DNA from: Salvator merianae
Lineage: Eukaryota; Chordata; Lepidosauria; Squamata; Teiidae
Assembly (NCBI GenBank): GCA_003586115.2
Contig: QVOM02000116.1
Coordinates: 47,469,692 to 47,533,691, forward strand
Direction: 5' to 3'
DNA length: 64,000 nt
Shown here: piece by piece, positions 1 through 11,886 of the stretch
Layout of the letters: every line of letters starts with the position of its first letter
Numbering within the stretch: the stretch's first letter is position 1
Made by a program: the position numbers and the translations under genes
The notes under the pieces: generated by a model
Seen by the model: only the letters and a program-made list of their open reading frames with translations
Told to the model about the DNA's origin: nothing
Database searches by the model: none

Positions 1-1380
1 ACCAGCCAGTGTGGAATTGCCCTGAGTTTCAGGCTTTAGTACCATTCACTCATAGCATTCCTGTTGGTGCTGTTCAGCCTTAGAGGACCAGGTCTGCCAG
101 AGGCCATTCTCTACAATACTGCACAGAGTTTCATCAGAAATGTTGCACAGTGACTTCTTGACATTCTGGTCTTCCAAGGCTAACTCACAATGTGCGTAAC
201 TAAATAGAGAGTCATGGTCTGAGACCAGGAGTTTTGTGCTGCTCTGAATTTAAAGGCCACAGCTATCTGAAGTGGATCCATGCATCCCTAAGCAGGCACA
301 CAACTTGTGATAACTATACTTTTCCCCTTAGATTGCTTTCAAGATTCGACATAACAAGTCAACATAACAGACATAGGGGAAAAAAATCAATATGAGTTTT
401 CTTTACTGCTGCCCATCAAATGTTGCTTAAAGTTTGGTTCCTTTTAAGGCCAAGTACTGGCAGAAGTTTTGGAGAAGCTACTTATGTATTGGTAATGGAA
501 CCAGCATCTCTTTTACTATCATTTCACTTTGCCTGAAGGTGAATTTGGAGTGAACTTGGAAAACGTAGAACACTTAATAGAGTTCAAGGAAAGTGAAAAG
601 GCTAACAAACCTCCATAGGGAGAAAGCTTTTCATATTCTTATTCTTCTGCTAAAATCCTCCTCTCTATGGCAATTTCTCACCATACATACTCACCAAGCC
701 CTATGGCAATTTCTAAATACCACCCACTCTTAATAAAGATATCTTGAAGTACATTCTTATGCATCTTTACTCAAAAGTAAGCCTACTAAGTTCAAGGGGA
801 CTTACCCCATATAGAGGTGTATAAAACTGGAGCCTTAATAACACACTCAGCATGAATTAAGTTGCAAATACCTCTATGACAAATGATAGCATTCGGCAAC
901 AGGCAGGTTGTAATTTAACACAAAACTATTTTAATGAATGATTGCACAAAAAAGAAAAGAACACTCTTAATCCTATCATAAGAGCCCTTTGACAGAGTTG
1001 GAATTATAATTCAACTAGCTGACATATGTATTAGATAGAAGCCTAACATCTCATATAATAAAGCCTAGAAAAAGAACGAAAAATGATGATACAACAGGAA
1101 ACAGCTGGGTGACTTGAGAGGATAAATTAATCAGCAAACCGCACAAGGATTGTAAGGGCAAAAGCTGCAAGAACTGGTCCTTTGTCAATGGTGTTAAAAT
1201 GAATGCGGTTGTTCTGGTGACCTGATTGAAGTATATAAAATCATGCACCGTGTGGAAAAGGTGGATAGAGAAAAAATCTTTTCTCTATCAAACAATAGAA
1301 CTTGGGGGCACTCGATGAAGCTGATGGGCAGGAGAGTTAGTACCAACAAGGGGAAGTCATTGGTTTATGGAATTTACTAC
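1..1380. other. Intergenic sequence, no gene seen
   Basis: AT-rich sequence without a coding frame, RNA gene or repeat that I can name. The open frames here are short and show no family motifs. It could hold old, unrecognisable repeats or non-coding regulatory DNA. Confidence 0.5.
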
Positions 1381-1384
1381 AAGA

Positions 1385-1640
1385 AGAACCAGGTGCGAAT
1401 GCCGGCCCTCCCACCATGACAGTGGCTGCAGAAACATCTGGCCGTTGACATGACAACTGGGGACATGCCACATGACTGCCACATGACCTGGAAGCAGATG
1501 CAAATGCTCCTGACTGGAAGCAATCCAGTTGCTCCCAGTCCAGTTGTGGACAGTGCACACTCTGTTTAACAAAGCCAACCAGGTGTGATGGTATTGGCTC
1601 CAATATTGGAGGGCATATGCTTCAAACATACCGTGCAGAA
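1385..1640. mobile_element. GC3-type TIR element, internal fragment
   Basis: The block carries the same internal words as the better-preserved element at 54160-54599, in the opposite orientation: a CCACCATGACAGTGGC-like stretch, an ACATCTGGC stretch and a CAGTCCAGTTGTGGACA stretch. The terminal GGGCC repeats are not recognisable at either end, so this is an eroded or truncated copy. Two overlapping open frames (88 and 102 codons) on the minus strand are by-products of its GC-rich composition and resemble no protein. Confidence 0.5.
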
Positions 1641-1764
1641 GTTGCAGGGGAATTGTGGCCAGCAATGACCAGCAGCTGGGGGCAATCAGTAATGGCCAGC
1701 ATCTGAGGGCACACCTAGAAGTTGCAGGAAGTACAGCACATTGATTTATCAGGCTTCTTATCAG

Positions 1765-2084
1765 GAGGCACGGTGGCGCAGGTAGCTAAGGCACTGATCT
1801 TTCAATAGGAGGATGGGAGTTCAAGGCCCCTGTCTGCCGTGTAGAGGGGATGAGCGCCCTCTACTGGCCTCTAGCTCCGGCCAACCTAGCTGTTCGAAAG
1901 CAAGTAATTGCAAGTAGATAAATAGGGAGCATCACATTGTGTGATGCGGAAGATAGACAGATGTAAGCCTTCGGGTGAAAAAAAACCTTATAAGCCGCTT
2001 TGAGTCAGCTTCGGCTGAGAAAAGCGGGGTATAAAAACCAAGTTCTCCTTCTCCTTCTCCTTCTCCTTCTCCTTCTTCTTCTTC
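1765..2084 (+). mobile_element. tRNA-derived SINE with CTT-rich tail
   Basis: The 5' end has RNA polymerase III promoter boxes: box A near 1774 (TGGCGCAGGTAG) and box B near 1817 (GAGTTCAAGGC). The body contains a GCCGCTTTGAG...AAAGCGGGGTATAAA inverted segment, the kind of 3' end through which a LINE can mobilise a SINE, and it ends in CTCCTT/CTT repeats. A second copy at 62785-63126 matches along its whole length, which fixes the boundaries. No clear TSD was found. Not a functional tRNA gene. Probably a squamate SINE; I do not assign a named family. Confidence 0.85.
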
Positions 2085-2405
2085 GAAGTCTGAAATGTAC
2101 AAAACTCTCCAAGAAGAGATGAAAGGAGCCGTGACACATCTCAGACTCCAAAGAAGCCTGACAAATTTGCATGCCAGGTGTTCAGGTGCTTCAAATGCCA
2201 GCCAATACCAATACTAAGGTAGGCATCTCTTGCTCTTAGGAGCTTCTGATAGGCATATGGTGGGCTATTGTGAACAAACCCATTGTTTTGATATTCTTTC
2301 CAAAAATCAGTTGTTTTTTCTGTATTTATGTGCACCCCCTTGAATATTTAAGAATGGAAAGTGACCTATAAATATTTTAAATAAAAAAAAAAAATAGATG
2401 GGTTA

Positions 2406-2662
2406 GGCTCTCTAGTGGCACAGTGGTTAAGAGCACTAGGTTAGAACCCAGGAGTCTCTTGGTTCAAATCTCCACTCTGCCACAGAAGCACATTGGGGCT
2501 TCACAGCTATGGGTAAAACAACCTCATTGTCATCTCTTTAGCAGCTCATTCAGTCAACCCAGTGCCAAATGCTGTGCTTATGCACCTTTGGATCACACTG
2601 GCATGGCCAAGAGGGAAAACTCTGATACCTGGGCAACTCAGAGTTTCCATACCTTCATGCTT
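2406..2662 (+). mobile_element. tRNA-derived SINE, second family
   Basis: The head has box A-like CAGTGGTTAAGAGCACTAGG and box B-like GGTTCAAATCTCC. The rest of the body matches the copy at 38229-38570, including GTGCCAAATG, TTTGGATCACA and AACTCAGAGTTTCCATA. It abuts a CR1 3' end directly at about 2662, so a 143-codon open frame at 2423-2854 runs through SINE and LINE and is an artefact of the junction. Confidence 0.75.
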
Positions 2663-2924
2663 AGACAAGAAGGAAGGACTAGAAACAATGGGATGAAACT
2701 TCAAGGGAGTAGATACAGACTAAATATGAGAAAAAACTTTCTGACAGTAAGGGCGATAAGTCAATGGAATAGGTTGCCACAGGAGGTGGTGAGCTCTCCT
2801 TCACCGGAGGTCTTCAAGGAGAGACTGGACAGACATTTGTCTGGGATGGTTTAGTGGATCCTGCACTGAGCAGGGGGATGGACTTGATGACTCTGGAGGT
2901 CCCTTTCAACTCTATGATTCTATG
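2663..2924 (+). pseudogene. CR1-type LINE, 3' end of ORF2 and 3' UTR
   Basis: In frame, the segment encodes the typical C-terminus of a CR1 ORF2 protein: RLNMRKNFLTVRAISQWNRL, then PQEVV and FKERLDRHL. It is followed by a short 3' UTR ending in TCTATGATTCTATG, the tandem 8-bp tail style of CR1. ORF2 would supply endonuclease and reverse transcriptase, but only the extreme C-terminus remains, a usual 5' truncation. Related minus-strand 3' ends lie at 27625-27810 and 28694-29012. Confidence 0.85.
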
Positions 2925-4350
2925 CTCAGGCTCTTTCCATTGCCTTTCACGACAGAAGCATGCAAACAATAGATGGACCATTGCTCTGACCCAATAATGT
3001 ATAAGAAGGTTTGCCTCATATGGCTGCAGAACCATGCACTACCTTTTGGGTTAGAACAGAGGGAATGGGCCATGAGCCAGCCAGTCCAACACATCAACTA
3101 CATAAAAATTAGGACAGCATGCATGTGAGTACAGGAAATTCTATGTCACTATATAGAGAGGGAAAGAGAACCTATTTTCTTTTCTGCACATATTAACAAA
3201 ATGAAGCAGCCTACCAGGAGAAATGGCTCTTAGGAATCATCCAGACACTCTAAAAAAGTGGACATCCATTGGAACAGATCCCTTGGATGGCAGACAGGCA
3301 AAATGTTGTGGGCCACTGCAGGGCCCTCCTTCCATTGTGTCAAATTTAAGAAAGTGCACTTTCTTGGAAAAACTGGCTTTCATCCTGCTGAGTCAATTCA
3401 GAGTTTGGTGTGGCATATGCAAACACAGCACCAGGTCGATTGACTGTATTTGGGGTTGGAAACAGTGGTGCACACTTGTAAAATAGCTCTGCATTTGCAT
3501 TTGCACTGGGCCAATCTGAAGGCCTCTTTAACGCTGCTGTGGGAAGACACTAGCGTTTCTGAAAAGAGTAGGCATTTCCCCTTGCCATCTGAAAAGATCC
3601 TTTAATGGTTCTACAGTCTAGCAACTTCTATCATCACATTTCTAGAGCTTTGACAGGCAGATGGGAAGTACTTGTGGATTATGTTTTTAACGATTGTAAA
3701 TACAAGAACAGTATGTGTAGATACAAAACAGGGGTAGTGGACGCAGGGCTGCCCTGGTGATGGGGAACTACAATTTCCAGAAGCCTCAGCCAGCCTGGCC
3801 AATTACAAGGAATTATGGGAATTATGGTTCTGTAAAATGGGGGGGGCATAGTTTAGCCATCCCTGCTCTAGAATCGAACACCTCTCCTAATGATTGCTGA
3901 GCCAAAGGTGTCACTCTGGAGTTAATTTTAAGTTTGAATGAACTGTATTTTACAGCTTCCCAAAGAAATTACTTTTTAAGTCCAACTGGCTTTTTCTGGC
4001 ACAGTGTAAAAGGATCATATGATAGATATCATAATAAAGGACATCAAAAGTAAATTTCTACTGCAGCATGTTTTGACACATCCACCTTGACTTCAGGAAA
4101 CCATTATAAGCATTCCGTAGAAAAGGCAAAGGGAAATAACTCCTCTTACATTTACACCCATATACCTTATATCTGCATCTAGCTTTATATTTAACCTTTG
4201 TCCACACATACATACATGCACACATATGCACACAATTTGGTGTTTAAAAAAAATAATAAAATCCTGCTTATTGAACATGCATACTTGTATTCAGATTATA
4301 TATTGCTTGCGATTTTAATGGGCCGTTTTTGAACACAGTCAGTTTGGATA
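2925..4350. other. Intergenic sequence with a possible old hAT remnant
   Basis: No gene is seen. Around 3740-3875, words such as GAACTACAATTTCCAGAA and GCCATCCCTG resemble old hAT-type repeats of vertebrates, but I cannot define ends or a TSD. The remainder looks unique. Confidence 0.4.
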
Positions 4351-4359
4351 CAGAAAACC

Positions 4360-4730
4360 ATTCTCTAGTAACCTCCAGACTGTACTATTGTAATGTGCTC
4401 CATGTGAGGCTGTCCTTGTAAACAGTGCAGAAGCTGCAACTATTGTAGAATGAAAGGGTGGTGACAGGAACTGCTGACCTGTTACATATCATACCAGTTT
4501 TTAAAGGAATTGCATTGGGTTCCAGTTTGCTATCACGCCTAATTCAAAGTATTAATTCTGATCTATAGAGAACTTCCTCCCATAAAGATCTATTTATGCA
4601 TGAAGCATTCCCAGAAAGGCTGTTTTAGTAGTCCCACCCCTTTTCGATGTTAAAGAGGTGGAGACCCGTGAGATAAGGTAAAATGGCCTCCCTTCTGAGG
4701 TGCACCAAGCACTTTCACCATATGCCTTTT
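4360..4730 (+). pseudogene. Degenerate L2-type LINE, ORF2 C-terminal region
   Basis: The plus strand reads as a decayed L2 ORF2 tail: an YYCNVL-like start (4380-4400), a KTVQKLQL-like stretch (about 4420-4445), a KELHWVPVCYHA-like stretch (about 4503-4540) and FKVLILIYRELPP-like codons (about 4543-4578). These follow the familiar order of the L2 C-terminal domain. Frameshifts and stops are frequent, so it is long dead. It is followed by a Penelope-type repeat at 4748. Confidence 0.6.
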
Positions 4731-4747
4731 GGTGGAGAGTGAAGAGA

Positions 4748-4943
4748 CCCCTACTAGAATGTAGGATTTCACGGCTGGTTTCAATCTCATTTGTAGTAGT
4801 TTTGGGGCTGTTGTGCTGTGTTCTATAGTTTTTCTGAGAACCTAAGCTTTTAGACATAGCTATGATGTCCATCTTCAGAGGATCTGACAAATCAGTTGTT
4901 TTGACTCTTCCAGATCTTCTGAAGAGATCGTTGCTATGTCCAA
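4748..4943 (-). mobile_element. Penelope-like terminal repeat with hammerhead-like fold, partial inverted dimer
   Basis: On the minus strand this is the same repeat as at 31024-31282 and 53294-53470. The conserved fold lies at about 4841-4887: CTGAAGA, a hairpin with arms GGACAT/ATGTCT, then AAAAGCTT (GAAAGCTT in the other copies, so one core G is mutated). At 4914-4941 a short inverted second arm begins (CTTCTGAAGAGATC) and stops at a TA/TG microsatellite. The junction between the arms, GATCTGGAAGAGTCAAAACA on the minus strand, is identical to that of the 31-kb copy. The Penelope assignment rests on the fold and on the tail style. Confidence 0.65.

Positions 4944-4978
<35 letters not shown>
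4944..4978. repeat. (TA)n(TG)n microsatellite
   Basis: About 6 TA units followed by about 11 TG units, directly at the truncated end of the Penelope-type repeat. Confidence 0.95.
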
Positions 4979-4979
4979 G

Positions 4980-5470
4980 CCGGCTCTGGCCAAATATGGC
5001 ACCAACTGGTGATATTTCAGAGAAAAGGTCCTCCAGAATGACTGCCTGTTGGCTAGACACCACGGTCCCCTGCATTGTCCATGTGATTTTTGGTATAAGC
5101 ACTTCCAGGTATTCTGCTAATGCAAAATATCCAGAAGTGTGCAATCATCAACACCATGCATGTGCAATGGATGTGCACATCTGGGTATCGAAATACCCAG
5201 ATGAGCGCAATACCACCACCGTGCATGCATTGCTGTCTTTTTTGGCCCACGAGTATGCACGGTGACCAGAATAATGATGGTGGCTCCATCTATAAAATAA
5301 GTGGTAGCACTATTTTGGGAAAACCTGCCATGACAGTTGGGTTTTCCCAAAATAGGATATCACACATTTTAGGGAGGATATAGTATAGCTATGATGGGGT
5401 TGCCACAGATACTTGTGGCAATCCCACCATAGTGGCACCAAAATTGTGCTATATTCCCCTGTCTGGACAG
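4980..5470. repeat. Hairpin-rich repeat, possible foldback element
   Basis: Three inverted repeats lie in a row. First, arms 5178-5188 and 5193-5203 (CATCTGGGTAT, perfect, 4-nt loop). Second, arms 5310-5325 and 5340-5355 (CTATTTTGGGAAAACC, perfect). Third, arms 5390-5407 and 5414-5431 (15 of 18 pairs), extending outward to about 5373-5462. Overlapping open frames occur on both strands, as expected of imperfect palindromes. No terminal repeat or TSD was identified, so the element boundaries are a guess. Confidence 0.5.
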
Positions 5471-7046
5471 GGCCTGTATATATTATAAATGGATACTGAA
5501 GAATAACATCCCTGTAGTATCTGGACTGTCAGCGTCACTTTATCTCAAAGGCCAAACGTATTTTGACCTCACTTTTCATATCTTCCTCAGTGACCAAATT
5601 TTTGAACTCCCACAAAATTTTGAATATTTCTGTCAGTACTCCCATCAATGTAAAATCAATTTAACAGGGTTTGTCTAAGGTCTGTAAGTATCAACAACTC
5701 TTGCCTATGGCTGAAGTTTCAGCTACCCAGCTGGCCTGCAGGTATAAAAAGTTGTACAAGAGCTATAAGATGTTGCCATAGCCCAGCTCCAAGTTAATCT
5801 AAGCCAACAATTACTAAGACCCACCCTACTTCTCTGCACACTGTACTGTTTATAATTGTTCTTAATTTTATTTTACGTGTTTGGATTGTTGTAACTTGCC
5901 CTGAAACCTTAAGGTATAATATGGCATAATAAATACAAATGGTGATTATGATTTTCCTGTTAGAATATGGATTCTATATTAGCCATAAGCTAATGCCAGT
6001 ATTCTCTAGTCTTAACAATTTCCTGTTTCCTGTACTACAGTTATTTTGTTTATGCTGAATGGAAAGTTACTGAAGTAGTCAACATCCAGCTTCATAGAAT
6101 TGTTATGGCTAGTATGTTACAGATAACAGTATTTCCTATCCGTGAGAACCTTAGCTTGAGAGCTTATCTATTCAATAACAATGTATTACAATAACAATGA
6201 TGTGATGCTATATGAGTCCTTTATAGATGTATGCTACAATTATTTCATTCATTCATTCATTCATTCATTATGAGCTGATTATTATTATGTGTGACTGTGT
6301 GACAATGATTGCAACTCTTGTAACCATGTTTCCTGATTTTACTTTACTGAAGATATTCTAATACTGCTACCATAATGTGCAGTGCAACTGTATTTTATCC
6401 TACTTAGCTATTTTTACTATGGAACTAAGCAACAATAAAGACTGAGCTTTGTAGTCAACTCTGCTACTCACAGAGCTTATTTTTCTACTTCACGGGAACG
6501 ACTCATCAGTCTTCCGCACAAAGAAATGCGCACTCTAACATTTCCTCCCAATGGCCACTACCCTGACATGTTGGGTGGCTTGCATATTACAGTGAAGCAT
6601 AGAGTTATGCTGGAAGGCCACCCAAACCAGACAAGCCTCTGCTGAGGAACTAAACAAAATGCGCCCCAGACCCATTCAATATGGTGCAAACCAGAACCAG
6701 AAGAATAAATCCTGCACCAATTGGTCATTCCTAGGATCAATAAGGATGGTACCACGGGTTAGAGTATCTGGACGCCTTGTGGCAAGTGGATTATAGGACT
6801 CAGGATATTCAGCTGAGCAGCCTGGACTGGGGACTGCAGGACTACTAGAAAGAGAAATTTGATGATAAAAATACACAGCTGCAGAAAATTGAGAAATTAT
6901 GACCTGTTACTTCAAGTCAAACCCATCAACATATGGATACCAGAAAACAATGTATGAAATTTAGCAAGAAAAACATCCAGACTCAGAAATTGGTGAACAA
7001 AGACTAACAAATCAGCTTCTCTTCATAATGAGAAGCAAGAACTGGA
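5471..7046. other. Intergenic sequence with an L2-like 3' tail and (ATTC)n
   Basis: No gene is seen. At 5885-5940 a stretch with TTGTAACTTGCCCTGAAACC and AATAAATACAAAT resembles the 3' end of L2-like LINEs on the plus strand. A (ATTC)n microsatellite of about 7 units lies at 6243-6270. The rest appears unique. Confidence 0.5.
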
Positions 7047-7330
7047 GGACCTTCAGCAAAAGAGAATGCTTGCTAGCCAAGTGTTTCAGCACTTGATGGA
7101 GGTCCGAGTGGCTGGGGGTAGGCTTCATCCATTCCCAATCACAGATATCGCTGGAGCAGTAAATACTATTCCAGAACCCTACCAGGAGCTCATAGTGAGC
7201 TCCTGGTAGGGTGCATTTGCACCTTACCTGTGCTGTTCTGTTCCAGGCCAGTGCAGAACCCAATTGTGCATATGCAATGGCCAACCAATAGCAGTTCCAC
7301 AAAACAAAAGAAATCTCATTGCACACTGAG
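7047..7330. mobile_element. GC3-type TIR element, partial
   Basis: The left part (GCTTGCTAGCCAAGTG) and internal words match the elements at 42871-43174 and 59439-59925. A perfect 17-bp hairpin lies at 7176-7192/7196-7212 (ACCCTACCAGGAGCTCA) with a TAG loop. Its position matches the 20-bp hairpin of the 42.9-kb element (CTA loop) and the 9-bp hairpin of the 59.4-kb element. The terminal GGGCC repeats are eroded and no TSD could be read. Confidence 0.6.
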
Positions 7331-7946
7331 ACTCAATTTATAGGTGGGTGTGACAGCAAGGCTACCCTGCTGGACTGGACCAATGGATATTTTTTTTTCT
7401 AGTAGCCTGCTTCACACTAACTAACCAAACATGAGGCCACTAGCTCTTCCCACCCTTTTTTTTCTAGCCATTAGAGGCATAACAGCATGACCAACCATTA
7501 ATATTCCTGCCCTCCATGGAACTAGAGGTTATGATCAACAACCAAGGATGCAATTTTATCTAAAGTTATCTTGGAGTTATTTTGTCAGGCAATATTTGGA
7601 GAAAGAGAATGATCCTAGTGGTAGAGAGGAATGTGCAGAATGAGGAAGAATTTCATAACAAATGAAAGCAAGGAACTTCAGGACCAGGGATAACTCCATG
7701 GGATTGTTACAGGTTGCTCTGACAAAATCATGAGAACCAATAGAGCAGTTATGTTTTAAGAAATTTCCAACTTTTGCTACAGGTCTTATAGGTAGGGATA
7801 TGCAACTTACACTAGAAACACCCTGCAAGTGTACACTTAGACATACAACTCACTGGGATAATCTGCAACATAACCACTGCTAGCAATGATCTGATTGATA
7901 CTTTTGAATCGGTGTTTAGTATCTAGAGCTGTAGTTCTCTACATGC

Positions 7947-8293
7947 TAGGGATGTGCACAAACAAAATTCACATTTCCATTTCACTGTTGAAGTGAAAAC
8001 CTGCATTTTTTGCTTCATCAGTGAATTGCCACAGCAAAAACCTGCTTTTTCATATTTGTTTTCACAGTTTTCATGATGTTTTTACCATTGAAAATGCCCT
8101 TTTCATGGGGAAAACCACATCCGAAAAGCAAATATTCAGTCAAATACTTCATTTTTGCGAAGGGGGTGACTGGTTCATTTCAATAAAATTCTGGAAAGGC
8201 AACAAACCACATTTTTTTATTCAATGCAAATATTTGTGAATGGAAAATATTCAATCAAATTTGTGAATGCGAATGCAATTTTGCACATCTCTA
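7947..8293. mobile_element. hAT-type non-autonomous element with 8-bp TSD
   Basis: The termini TAGGGATGTGCA and TGCACATCTCTA are inverted repeats with one mismatch. Flanking 8-bp sequences CTACATGC (7939-7946) and TTACATGT (8294-8301) agree at 6 of 8 positions, both differences being C/T. An 8-bp TSD and a TAGGG start are typical of hAT transposons. The 347-bp AT-rich interior has no transposase frame; a 72-codon frame at 8021-8239 is incidental. Other copies lie at 15041, 20357, 22254, 23465 and 48152. Confidence 0.8.
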
Positions 8294-8301
8294 TTACATG
8301 T

Positions 8302-11096
8302 TAATGAACTCCAGCTTCCTGACTATTGGTCTTGTTAGCTAGTTAATTCAACAGTGTCTGGATGGATGAAAATTTCTTATAGCTGATCTAGGCATTTGCG
8401 TGCTAGTGAATTCCATGATGGTCTTGAATAAGGCATTAGATCATCCTTCACAATAATTGGTTGATCATAGTGATTGTCTTGAATTTTTCCTTGTGACTTT
8501 GGAACTGAGACTAAGAGAACTTCTTTAAAAACACTAGCACAATTAGCTTGTCTATGATTTAAGATGCTGGTGACAAGAAATGCTCTTAAAAGCTCCAATT
8601 TTACAGTTACACCGAGTAACAATAGGGCTGAAGGTTGAGTAGAATGTAGCTTCCAAACTCTCACTGAGCCAAAATAATCAATTAGCTGAAGTGGTGCTGA
8701 CTGCAGATGGAAGGATGCTAAAGAGATGAGGTAGTCCTCTGCTTGGTCATGGGATGAAAAGTAGTCCAGCAAAGCAGACTTACAGAGTGCAGAGTTTGCA
8801 CTAAACTACAACTTTAGCTATTTTATATTTTAATGAACGTTCTTGTATTATATATATATAAAGATTATTTCTTCCATGCAAATAGTGCTGCTATTTTTGA
8901 GTCACAATTCTGGTGACTTTTTCTACCATACAATGATTTGCAATCAATCTGGGACAGATCAGTCTGTAACACTCTGGGGCCCTCCAGGAGCTGAATATTA
9001 TTATTGTTATTACCTCAAGCTACCAAAACCATCTGATGACCCAAAGGACTTCCCATCTAAACTGTGGCAATCACAGGACATGTGATAGGAAAGTCTCTGC
9101 CCAATTAAAATGGCTGGAATTGATTGACAAGTCCAGGAGCTTTCTATATATTAAGCAAGGATTTACCAATTTCCTAAAAGTTTCTGACCCCCTTTCACTT
9201 GGTTAATGCTACACAAACTTCTTAGGATTATGTTAGGAACACCAACAAGTTCAGAAAGGCCCTAGATACTTGTAGCTGTAGGTGCATATATGGCTCATAG
9301 TGTGGAAACTCACAGCAGCAGTATGAGTTGTTCATTTGAAGCCAAGTCCCATAGGTAGGATCAAAGGCATGTTTGTCAGGACGGTCTGCATTTTAAGTGC
9401 ACAGCCTACAATCTTACACATGTCAGGAGAGAAGGATTCTGGTCTATTCCAAGCCACTGACTGCTACATTAATATTATGCGCATCCAGCCAGCAAGTCAG
9501 GAGTAGAAAGAGGAATTCAACCACATCAGTAGTTTCTGTGATACCTATCCAAACACTTGGAATTATAGCGATAGTATCAGATCTTAAAGCAAACTGGCCC
9601 ATGTCCTGCTCCCCTTAATAATCTTCTTTCTTTGAATGAAGGAGTGGCAGGAAGGAATCAATTCAGTCTATTCCTTCAGGGCTAGTTGAAGGACACAGCA
9701 TCAGTTGTGATATCATAAATAATATGAAGAAAGCTGGAGTGTGAAGGCTCTCTTTAAGAAAGCCAAAGGCCAGATCTAGAGATACCAGTTTTGGTCTTAA
9801 GATAGAACTGCTTCTCAAGTCCACCAGATTCACAGCATTGTGCCATATGGTTAGTGTGTAGGTAAGCAAGACAGAAACAAAATGCCCAGGGGGCATGGGT
9901 TGTGGATGTTGCTGAGCTACAACTCCGATCAATCCCAGCTCTCATAGAATCCAAAGTGCCACACATTATCTATTCTCCTTATTGACAGTTAGTAGACCAG
10001 GACAAAGCAATTTCTTTTTTGGTGCTCCTAGGCTAAACATTGTTCCTTCTACACCTCTAAACCACTGCTTGACTGGTCCTGACTCCTGAATGAAGACAAA
10101 CATAATAGTTGACAGATGACTGCCTTGCCTATAGAATTCCTTCTGTTCCAGCCCACAACAAAAACAGGAGCACCAATGCAAGGAAAGCATAATCCTCCCT
10201 TCCCATATAAATATTGGAAGCCTGTTTATAAAATGATCCACATAGTTATCACTGTATTTCTTTGTTTCTTTAGAATCCACCTGGATGTGAACGGAAAATA
10301 TTACTAATGGTCTATGTTACTATGTTTTCAAATTTGTTGGACTGTCATCTCACAGAAAGTTAAGAGATTTTTGGCAGGAAGGCATTTCATATTTGGGTGC
10401 TATCAGAACTCAAGGAAGAGCATGGCACCTACATGACACATTTGACAAGTCTTATCAACTCATGCTTCGCATTTTTGCCTTCAACAGCTCTCTGCAAATT
10501 TAGAGCAAGTGAAATCATCTAAGACTGAAGTTGTAGCAATGGGAATTAATATATATACATGCCGAAATACAGACAGACAGCAGAGAGGTAAAGAAATTCC
10601 CTATGCATGGATAATCCCCATTTTTAAAAAAATATTCAAAGAAACTAAAGTCTTGAATAATTGAGTAAACACTCTCTTCGGTCTTGATGAGGAATTTGGG
10701 GTAGGGATGGAAATGAAAATGATAATAATATGAAGGAGGAGGAAGACAAGGAGGAGGAAGAAGAGGTTTCAGTTGTCGTGCATTAAATTTAAACCCATTC
10801 CATCCCATTTGGGTTTCTGTTTCTTCCACTTAGATGAATATAAGCGCACGACCCAAGAAGACATGCGTTTTCTCTCATTTTGTACTCACATCTACAGGAC
10901 AACTTTTCCTGCCTAATTCAAAGTATATTATGGATAGATGGATGTGAAATCATGAAAACAAGTGCAGAATCCACCCAAACATTAATACAGTTCTGCTAGT
11001 GCTGCTCAATAGGAATTTAAGTTGGTATTCTGTTTAAGTACAAATTTTAACCATTTGAACATACAGAAAACAGTTTGAAATCAAACATTTCTCTGT
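8302..11096. other. Intergenic sequence, no gene seen
   Basis: About 2.8 kb without recognisable coding motifs. An open frame of 131 codons on the minus strand at 8377-8772 shows no family motif or splice context and is probably chance. A short TA run lies near 8850. No repeats that I can name. Confidence 0.5.
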
Positions 11097-11204
11097 AGGG
11101 ATGTGCACAAATGAGAACTGTGAGTTTGGTTTGCCATCAAACTAAAAGCAGGCCCCTATTCTAGGATATAATCTGGAATAAGGCCCAGTGTAGAATGGGA
11201 CAAA
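11097..11204. mobile_element. hAT left end fused to a GC3-type fragment
   Basis: At 11097-11148 the left end of the hAT family is recognisable (TAGGGATGTGCACAAA). From about 11150 it is replaced by the right half of a GC3 short foldback (CCCTATTC, then ATAATCTGGAATAAGGC). Both parts are truncated, which suggests deletion after insertion. A further LINE-like 3' end (TTGGGACTTCTGGATAAAAG and GGGATATAAATT) follows at about 11405-11475. Confidence 0.5.
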
Positions 11205-11594
11205 GTTCTCTCAGAGCTCTATACTTTGCAACTTCCTCTACTAAATCCAGTAAGGAGTTTCTTTTGCTGTTTTTTCCTCCAAATGGGGCAAATGCTTATA
11301 ATTCTTTCATTCATTGAGATAAAAGTTATGAGGATTCCAAATGTATCCTGAATGCTGTCCTGTGAGGAAGCGAGGGTTGTGTTTTAAGTATGCTGATGTT
11401 GTCTTTTCCTTCTAGCCTGCCTTGGGACTTCTGGATAAAAGGTGGGATATAAATTCTAGGAGTAAGCAAATAAAAATTATTTTATTGTATTACTGTCTCT
11501 GTAAAGCATGTTGTCTTCAGACTCATACATAACCATATTGTTGGTGAAAGTTTTTTTAAAAAATGAATTTTTTTATATCCATATCTGTATCTAT

Positions 11595-11886
11595 GGGCCT
11601 TTTCGCACTTTTTGCCAGTCCCATCCCTCTTTAGAGCCTCTCTCTTCTGCACTCCACTGCGGCCTAGAAAGGACCCATCTCTTCTAGCATGCATCCTCAT
11701 TGGACACAGTGCTTCTGTACTTGGCTTTATTCTGGACTATATCCCAGAATCTGGAGCTGCTATCTACATGCTAGTGCAGATTATAGCAGGCCTCAGGTGG
11801 GGCCTGCCATAGTTCATAGTAGCATGCAGATGGTAGATCCCTATTCCAAGATATAATCTGGAATAAGGTCAAGTGCAGAAAGGGCC
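11595..11886. mobile_element. GC3-type TIR element
   Basis: The left end GGGCCTTTTCGCACTTT and the right end AAGTGCAGAAAGGGCC are inverted repeats. The interior from about 11715 to the right end matches the 180-bp foldback at 28735-28914, including ATGCTAGTGCAGATTATAGC and ATAATCTGGAATAAGG. No matching 3-bp flank is seen (TAT or ATG against AGT), so the left boundary may be a hybrid or the TSD has mutated. Confidence 0.6.

Noticed and set aside
1774..1830. Functional tRNA gene (also at 2426, 16334, 16475, 38249, 60311 and 62794)
   Set aside because: Pol III box sequences are present but no proper cloverleaf follows; all are SINE heads or fragments.
2423..2854. 143-codon plus-strand frame as a gene
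   Set aside because: It runs through a SINE into the last part of a CR1 ORF2; only the CR1 part has meaning.
11595..11886. Exact 3-bp TSD for this element
   Set aside because: The flanks do not match in any tested register, so it was not counted among the TSD cases.
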